Positions 60,001 through 64,000 of a stretch of 64,000 nucleotides of DNA are shown here, piece after piece (the first letter of the stretch is position 1; every line of letters starts with the position of its first letter). A program made the translations under genes and the position numbers. Below the pieces are notes generated by a model. It searched no databases. It was given only the letters and a program-made list of their open reading frames with translations, and was not told the DNA's origin. Source of the DNA: Enterococcus_D entomosocium (lineage in GTDB: Bacteria; Bacillota; Bacilli; Lactobacillales; Enterococcaceae); assembly GCF_030441895.1 (NCBI RefSeq), contig NZ_JARJAS010000006.1; one strand, written 5' to 3'.

Positions 60001-60669
60001 TTACTCGCCTGATAAAAAACGTTTTTCCAGCGCTTCATAGGCTGCTCTCGTAGCGGCCAATTCTTCTTTCAAGGCTTCGATCGCTTGCAGCTGAGTATCT
60101 TCAATAAATCGATCATAGTAATTGACTCCACCACCGAACAAGTCATACTCAGGCTGGCGTTTCTTCAGTTCTTGGTACAAACGTTCTGTTGAAAATACCC
60201 GCAATCCTCGAGCAGTCTGTTTTGCTTTGCCGACTTCTCTCGCTTGTGCCGAAATCAACCGAAACAATAAGCCATTTTCTGGAACCTGCAGCTCTTGCCG
60301 TTGGGGTTTCTTTTCGACACTGAAATACCCTTTGCTGCCCGTTTCTTTTTCAAGAAATGCATGATAGACCAAAACACCAATTGTAGGTGCAATCTGATCT
60401 TTGACTTTTTCATACAATGACTTGGGTAAGACAAAATAATTATAATTCCCAATAAAGGATAGTTTTGCTTTTGAGCGAAAATCTGCCAAACTAACTTTGA
60501 GTTCGTAGCAACGCCATTCAAATGTATTTTCAGCCGTCAAGCGACAACTCAAAGTATCCACGATGCCGTGATCATCTGGCATGACTACCTCTTCTACCAC
60601 AATATCACTGTTTTCACGACAATAATAATAAAGTGCCTCTTCCATTTCTAAAGTTAAGGATGTCTTCAC
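60001..60669 (-). CDS. MmcB-like PD-(D/E)XK nuclease family protein
   Basis: The 222-residue protein has a core consistent with a PD-(D/E)XK nuclease: IVDTLSCRL (Asp), then ENTFEWRCYELKVSLADFRS with the E-x-K, then AKLSFIGNYNYFVLPKSLYE. This resembles MmcB, an SOS-induced DNA-repair protein of Caulobacter. The C-terminus (about 180-220) is a coiled coil. The GTG at 60669 with AAAGG ten bases upstream is chosen since the -10 element lies at 60699-60704, so the GTG at 60696 would not be on the message. It is the first gene of an operon with the sce7725-like gene. Confidence 0.7.
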   Translation of the reverse strand: MKTSLTLEMEEALYYYCRENSDIVVEEVVMPDDHGIVDTLSCRLTAENTFEWRCYELKVSLADFRSKAKLSFIGNYNYFVLPKSLYEKVKDQIAPTIGVLVYHAFLEKETGSKGYFSVEKKPQRQELQVPENGLLFRLISAQAREVGKAKQTARGLRVFSTERLYQELKKRQPEYDLFGGGVNYYDRFIEDTQLQAIEALKEELAATRAAYEALEKRFLSGE

Positions 60670-60698
60670 AAATTCACGACCTTTGTCTTGTTTCACCT

Positions 60699-60727
60699 AT
60701 TATAAAACATATGTTCGCATTTTAAAA
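60699..60727 (-). promoter_or_regulatory. LexA-box promoter of the nuclease/sce7725 operon
   Basis: On the minus strand TATAAT (60699-60704) is preceded by CGAACATATGTTTT (60704-60717), which matches CGAAC-N4-GTTCG at 12 of 14 positions, and by a weak TTTTAA (-35) 17 bases away. LexA bound here would cover the -10. Confidence 0.7.
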
Positions 60728-60756
60728 GAGGGAAATAAAAGCAACCTATCATCCCC

Positions 60757-61395
60757 TCACTCATTCGGGCATCCGTTACCGAGAATCTCTTCAACCGTCC
60801 TCTTTGTACCGCGGAATCGTAACAAAAAAAGCAGCAAGAGCACACCAAGTTGCGTGATTAATAGACCTTTAAAGGGAAATTCAAAAGTAAAGCCTGCGGG
60901 AAGATGAAAGAAATGAAAAAAATCCTGCAGTGCTTTTTGACTAAGCCACAAACCGCTGACAAGCCCTATCAAACCAATAACAATGCTTTGAATGCCTACA
61001 AAGAAAAGCTCTTCTAAGGTGACCACCAACGGAGACTGTCCTAACAACAACCGAATACTCAGGGATTGCTGCTCCTCCCCCATCAAATGAAAACGATACA
61101 TGTGATTGCAGTGCCATAAAAAGGCGGCGATCAATCCTATAGCTAGAATGCTAAGTACGAAGCGCAGCAAATGCAAAAAGAAAAGCCAACTGGCATATGT
61201 GAGATCCATCTGATTCTCACCACTATTTGTTTCGTAGTGCAGCCATTGATGAAAAAAAACTAGCCAATTCTCTGCAAAGATGGCAATGATCAGTAGAAGA
61301 ATCGCCAATACACCACTCATCAGCAAACTGCGCCTACGAAGTGCTGCGTGCCAGCCGAATTGGCAAGGATAGTAGAAGTACCGCCATTTGTTCAT
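60757..61395 (-). CDS. FtsX-like single-domain membrane protein
   Basis: The 212-residue protein has four hydrophobic segments (about 25-45, 74-95, 135-158, 188-205), of which the last three form an FtsX-like arrangement (LLGQSPLVVTLEELFFVGIQ, then SIVIGLIGLVSGLWLSQKAL). No ATPase partner is next to it. AAAAGGAGGG precedes ATG 61395; the upstream frame to 61446 has no support. The downstream gap to 60727 holds the LexA-box promoter. Confidence 0.65.
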   Translation of the reverse strand: MNKWRYFYYPCQFGWHAALRRRSLLMSGVLAILLLIIAIFAENWLVFFHQWLHYETNSGENQMDLTYASWLFFLHLLRFVLSILAIGLIAAFLWHCNHMYRFHLMGEEQQSLSIRLLLGQSPLVVTLEELFFVGIQSIVIGLIGLVSGLWLSQKALQDFFHFFHLPAGFTFEFPFKGLLITQLGVLLLLFLLRFRGTKRTVEEILGNGCPNE

Positions 61396-61479
61396 GATAT
61401 CCCTCCTTTTGGCGTCTATTTTACAGAACTTTTCAAATTTAGACAAACATCTTCTTGTTTACATAATATAATTATGATC

Positions 61480-61516
61480 AAAAAAGAGTGCGGCACGTAG
61501 CCCACACTCTTTTCCC
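61480..61516 (-). terminator. Terminator of the AAA+/VWA gene
   Basis: On the minus strand AAAAGAGTGTGG and CCGCACTCTTTT pair and end in T. Confidence 0.8.
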
Positions 61517-61531
61517 TTTAGCTATCGACGT

Positions 61532-63799
61532 CTACAAATACCTTGTCAGCAGCTGCAACAAGCGCTGCGGAAATTCTGTTAGATTGGAAAGATCAATAAA
61601 GCGTTCTTCCCCATAAATCGCTTTGATCACCTCTTTGTCTTGGCCAATGGCAGCTGCCAGAAACAGCACCCCTTGTCGTTCATAGTCAGCGATCACCTGC
61701 TGAATATCTTCTTTGGCTTTTACCCCTGTATAATCAGGAAGAGCTTTTGGCTGGCCATCACTGATATTCAAGAGTAATTTAGTGGTTGCCGGCTGATGAG
61801 CGAGCTTTTCAGCTAGCACGCGCAAGACAGCCCCATCACGGTTATTTTGCCGAGGCTTCATTGTCATGAGTTTCTCTGGCACAAATTCAAAGCCTTCATT
61901 AAATTCTTTGTATGCAAAAAGCGAGGTTTTTTCACGAGCGGTCACGTCTGCTGTATCGCCATAGATCATCAATGGCAAAGATAAACGTTCGGCAAAAGCA
62001 TTCACCGCTAAGACCGCCTGTTGCGCATACAATATCCGATCTTCTCGAATCATCGAACCCGATTCATCGATGCGCAAAGCAAGAGCTAAGGAAGGCTGTT
62101 CATGAGGTGGATTCTTCTTGTCAAAGGTCCGGAAATCTTGATACGCAACCTTGCTGGCATCAAAGCGTGTGCCGCTGTACTTACCTTTACTGTATGCCGA
62201 AGCTTGTTCATTTTCCAATACTTCTTGGGTTTGCTTGATCAATGACTCTACGATCGGCAGCAACGGCTGCAAACGCTGTTGGGCTTCAGTCGCTTTTTCT
62301 AAATCGACGGGTGGTCGATGAACGATCAGCCCTTCTTTGACATGGATTGATTCTTTCAATGCTTGTCGTGCTGTCTTTGATGCCGTGGTTTTCTTTTCTT
62401 TCTCCTGGGTTTCATACGCTTCGATCGACAAAGAATGAGCAGCAGGAGCTGCCTCTTGTGCCTCACTCCCAGCTTTTGCTTGGCCATCATGACTATTGCG
62501 TTCCAGTTCTTCTGAAAACGTCGCCTCAGTTGCTGCGCTTTTCGCTTCTTGTTTGTCAGAATCACTGGTTTCCATCGTTTCCGCCTCAGTTTCTTGATTG
62601 GGGGTCTCAAGGACTTGTTCATTTTTTAGGACGGGCGTACCTTCTTCCACTACATTGCGCTGGTCCGCCTCTTCGCTGCTGATTCGACGCCCTTTGATTT
62701 GTTCTTTAAAGGCATTTAGTGGTTGTCCAGAAAACAAAAGTCGCAGTTGCGCCAATAACCCTGAAGCTTCTAGTGCCTGTTGTAAAAGAGAAAGCTCATT
62801 TGGATCGGTGGTGATTTTGTATAGCACTTTGCTATCAATTGCAGTAAAAGGATCTTGTCCTTGTTTGACTGCATTTAGCCAATAAAAATAGGAACGCATG
62901 CCCGCCACCCCTTTGATGGCATTGGCTTTGGCGGTCACGTCTAGCAAGCGTATGATCTCAGCCATTTTCTCCGCAGTCGTTTTGTCTGGATAATTGGTTT
63001 TGGCAATGCCTCGCTGCACCATGACTGCCAGCTCAGGTAAATCCATTTTTTCAGCATGCTGCATCCGGTCTCGCAAGGATTCGTTCAAGGGGCGGTTGCC
63101 TTGGTAATTCCGATTCGTTGTGATGATCACCACACAGTCAGGGTGTCGTCGGACGAAGCCAGTCGGGATATTCAGCATTCCATTTTGTTCAAGGGCCGAG
63201 TTTAGTGCCACTAGTACCGAAGCATCACGAATGACCGTTGGCTCTTGAATCTCAAGCAAGTAGCCTTTTTCCAGCGCCCGTACGATTTCGGAGGGATAAA
63301 ATTTGTATTGAATCGTAGGTTGTTGATCACTGGTTTCGATTCGTTCGATCAGTTCTGCAAATTTCGCCCGTGCCCGCTCACGAGTCAGGGAAAAATGCCG
63401 CTGGATCAACCCCAAAACATCTTCAAAACAATCACTTTGATAAATCGCATCCAGCAAGTCCTTGTCCTCTTCTTGGTCGGTGTTGATCACTGGTAATAAA
63501 GCACCAAACACATCTGACTTATCCATATCCGCAAAGCAGGTGATTTTGGTGTAGGGCAGTTGCAGGTCGGCAGAAAGTGCCTTTGCCAACTGGGTCTTGC
63601 CGGAACCAGCATCGCCTTCCAGCAACACATTGAAAATCTTCATCTCTGGATCCGCCCAATTCAACGCGATCTCTGAAGCGATTCGTAGTTCTTCAGCACT
63701 GGTCTGATGACTTTGTGGTTTTTTCCAAATCATGGTTTGTTCTAATTTGCTAAAAGCGCGTCCTTTCGTTACGACAAAAGACGGTTGATTTTGTGTCAT
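61532..63799 (-). CDS. AAA+ ATPase fused to a von Willebrand factor A domain (MoxR-VWA, CobS/CobT-like)
   Basis: The 755-residue protein has a MoxR-type AAA+ module (about 50-330) with Walker A GDAGSGKT (Gly62-Thr69), the sensor IITTNRN and an Arg finger LRDRMQ, then a low-complexity Glu/Ser/Ala-rich linker (about 385-500), then a VWA domain with the metal-ion site DESGS (Asp578-Ser582) and SDGQPK. Usually ATPase and VWA are encoded as separate proteins; here they are joined. It may act as a metal-chelatase-like or protein-remodelling machine. The gene upstream (63818) ends 18 bases before it. AAAAGGAG precedes the ATG. Confidence 0.82.
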   Translation of the reverse strand: MTQNQPSFVVTKGRAFSKLEQTMIWKKPQSHQTSAEELRIASEIALNWADPEMKIFNVLLEGDAGSGKTQLAKALSADLQLPYTKITCFADMDKSDVFGALLPVINTDQEEDKDLLDAIYQSDCFEDVLGLIQRHFSLTRERARAKFAELIERIETSDQQPTIQYKFYPSEIVRALEKGYLLEIQEPTVIRDASVLVALNSALEQNGMLNIPTGFVRRHPDCVVIITTNRNYQGNRPLNESLRDRMQHAEKMDLPELAVMVQRGIAKTNYPDKTTAEKMAEIIRLLDVTAKANAIKGVAGMRSYFYWLNAVKQGQDPFTAIDSKVLYKITTDPNELSLLQQALEASGLLAQLRLLFSGQPLNAFKEQIKGRRISSEEADQRNVVEEGTPVLKNEQVLETPNQETEAETMETSDSDKQEAKSAATEATFSEELERNSHDGQAKAGSEAQEAAPAAHSLSIEAYETQEKEKKTTASKTARQALKESIHVKEGLIVHRPPVDLEKATEAQQRLQPLLPIVESLIKQTQEVLENEQASAYSKGKYSGTRFDASKVAYQDFRTFDKKNPPHEQPSLALALRIDESGSMIREDRILYAQQAVLAVNAFAERLSLPLMIYGDTADVTAREKTSLFAYKEFNEGFEFVPEKLMTMKPRQNNRDGAVLRVLAEKLAHQPATTKLLLNISDGQPKALPDYTGVKAKEDIQQVIADYERQGVLFLAAAIGQDKEVIKAIYGEERFIDLSNLTEFPQRLLQLLTRYL

Positions 63800-63817
63800 G
63801 GCAATCTGCTCCTTTTC

Positions 63818-64000
63818 TTAATAACCTAGCTCATCTAAAAGCCGCTTTAGGATTTTGAAGCGTTCGCCGTATAGCTCGCCATCTTTTTGCAAGGAATCAT
63901 AAAAAAGTAGAATGTCTTCATCGATCTTAGGATTTTCGGTGTCTACTTCAACGGTCATACGATTTCCTTGTAAGCCAATGATCTCGATCAACGGATTTTC
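63818..64000 (-). CDS. C-terminal end of an unidentified protein upstream of the AAA+/VWA gene
   Basis: Sixty residues are visible before the stop at 63818-63820. The segment has VEVDTENPKIDEDILLFYDS and a helical end (YGERFKILKRLLDELGY). It precedes the AAA+/VWA gene with a 18-base gap and so is probably its operon partner. The family cannot be named from this part. Confidence 0.6.
   Translation of the reverse strand, partial: ENPLIEIIGLQGNRMTVEVDTENPKIDEDILLFYDSLQKDGELYGERFKILKRLLDELGY

Noticed and set aside
1..64000. CRISPR arrays, tRNA/rRNA genes, insertion sequences and prophage genes
   Set aside because: No regularly spaced direct repeats, cloverleaf genes, transposases, integrases or phage structural genes were recognised on either strand.

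Overview
The window looks like a chromosomal segment of a low-GC Gram-positive lactic acid bacterium, most probably an Enterococcus or close relative. The signs are strong AGGAGG-type ribosome binding sites, frequent GTG/TTG starts, many small membrane proteins, lipoprotein signal peptides, CcpA- and LexA(DinR)-type operators, and family members typical of enterococci (mannose-family PTS, MgtE, RsgA, SirTM). I cannot fix the species from sequence alone. I saw no tRNA, rRNA, CRISPR array or insertion sequence.

Layout. 1-1300: the 3' end of lepA, then about 1 kb of decayed DNA holding remnants of a pyridoxamine-phosphate-oxidase-like gene and a QorB-like gene. 1391-5539: an Rrf2 regulator divergent from a co-directional set encoding a QorB-like reductase, a zinc macrodomain, a class M sirtuin (SirTM), a flavin-binding protein and a Nudix hydrolase, that is, a possible ADP-ribose/redox module. 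6069-10684: a quinone oxidoreductase, a small helical protein, a GH115 family protein and a GNAT acetyltransferase. 11177-17135: an Opp/Dpp peptide ABC importer. 17327-18031: a flavodoxin-like lipoprotein. 18319-25997: a glycosaminoglycan-use locus (GntR regulator, GH88 unsaturated glucuronyl hydrolase, PTS IIB-IIC-IID, secreted PL8 lyase) with a cre site at its promoter.

26263-28608: a LysR regulator, flavodoxin, carboxymuconolactone-decarboxylase-like protein and cupin. 28818-36930: a biotin-independent malonate decarboxylase operon (mdcH-A-C-DE-G-[acyltransferase 3]-B) with a divergent LysR regulator. MdcD and MdcE are fused, and a membrane acyltransferase-like protein sits where a malonate carrier would be expected. 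37103-39093: an AI-2E family permease, a GNAT and a small membrane protein. 39253-43852: an RpiR regulator with three Gfo/Idh/MocA oxidoreductases and a UPF0303 protein. 44284-50012: a flavin disulfide oxidoreductase, an ECF sigma factor with a membrane partner, a glycosyltransferase, an AmiS/UreI-like channel and several small membrane proteins.

50354-54495: a LexA-DNA-binding-domain-only protein, a secreted DNA/RNA endonuclease, mgtE, and rsgA behind a short leader ORF with alternative hairpins. 54809-64000: a DUF2200 protein, a YolD-like operon under a LexA-type box, small membrane genes (one interrupted by a stop codon), a decayed kilobase, a LexA-box-controlled pair (MmcB-like PD-(D/E)XK nuclease and sce7725-like protein), an FtsX-like permease, and an AAA+/VWA fusion whose upstream partner is cut by the window edge.

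The most promising novel items are the SOS-type nuclease/sce7725 pair, the rsgA translational-attenuator leader, the ADP-ribose cluster with decayed relatives beside it, the acyltransferase inside the malonate operon, and two genes whose Shine-Dalgarno sequences point at ATC rather than ATG.
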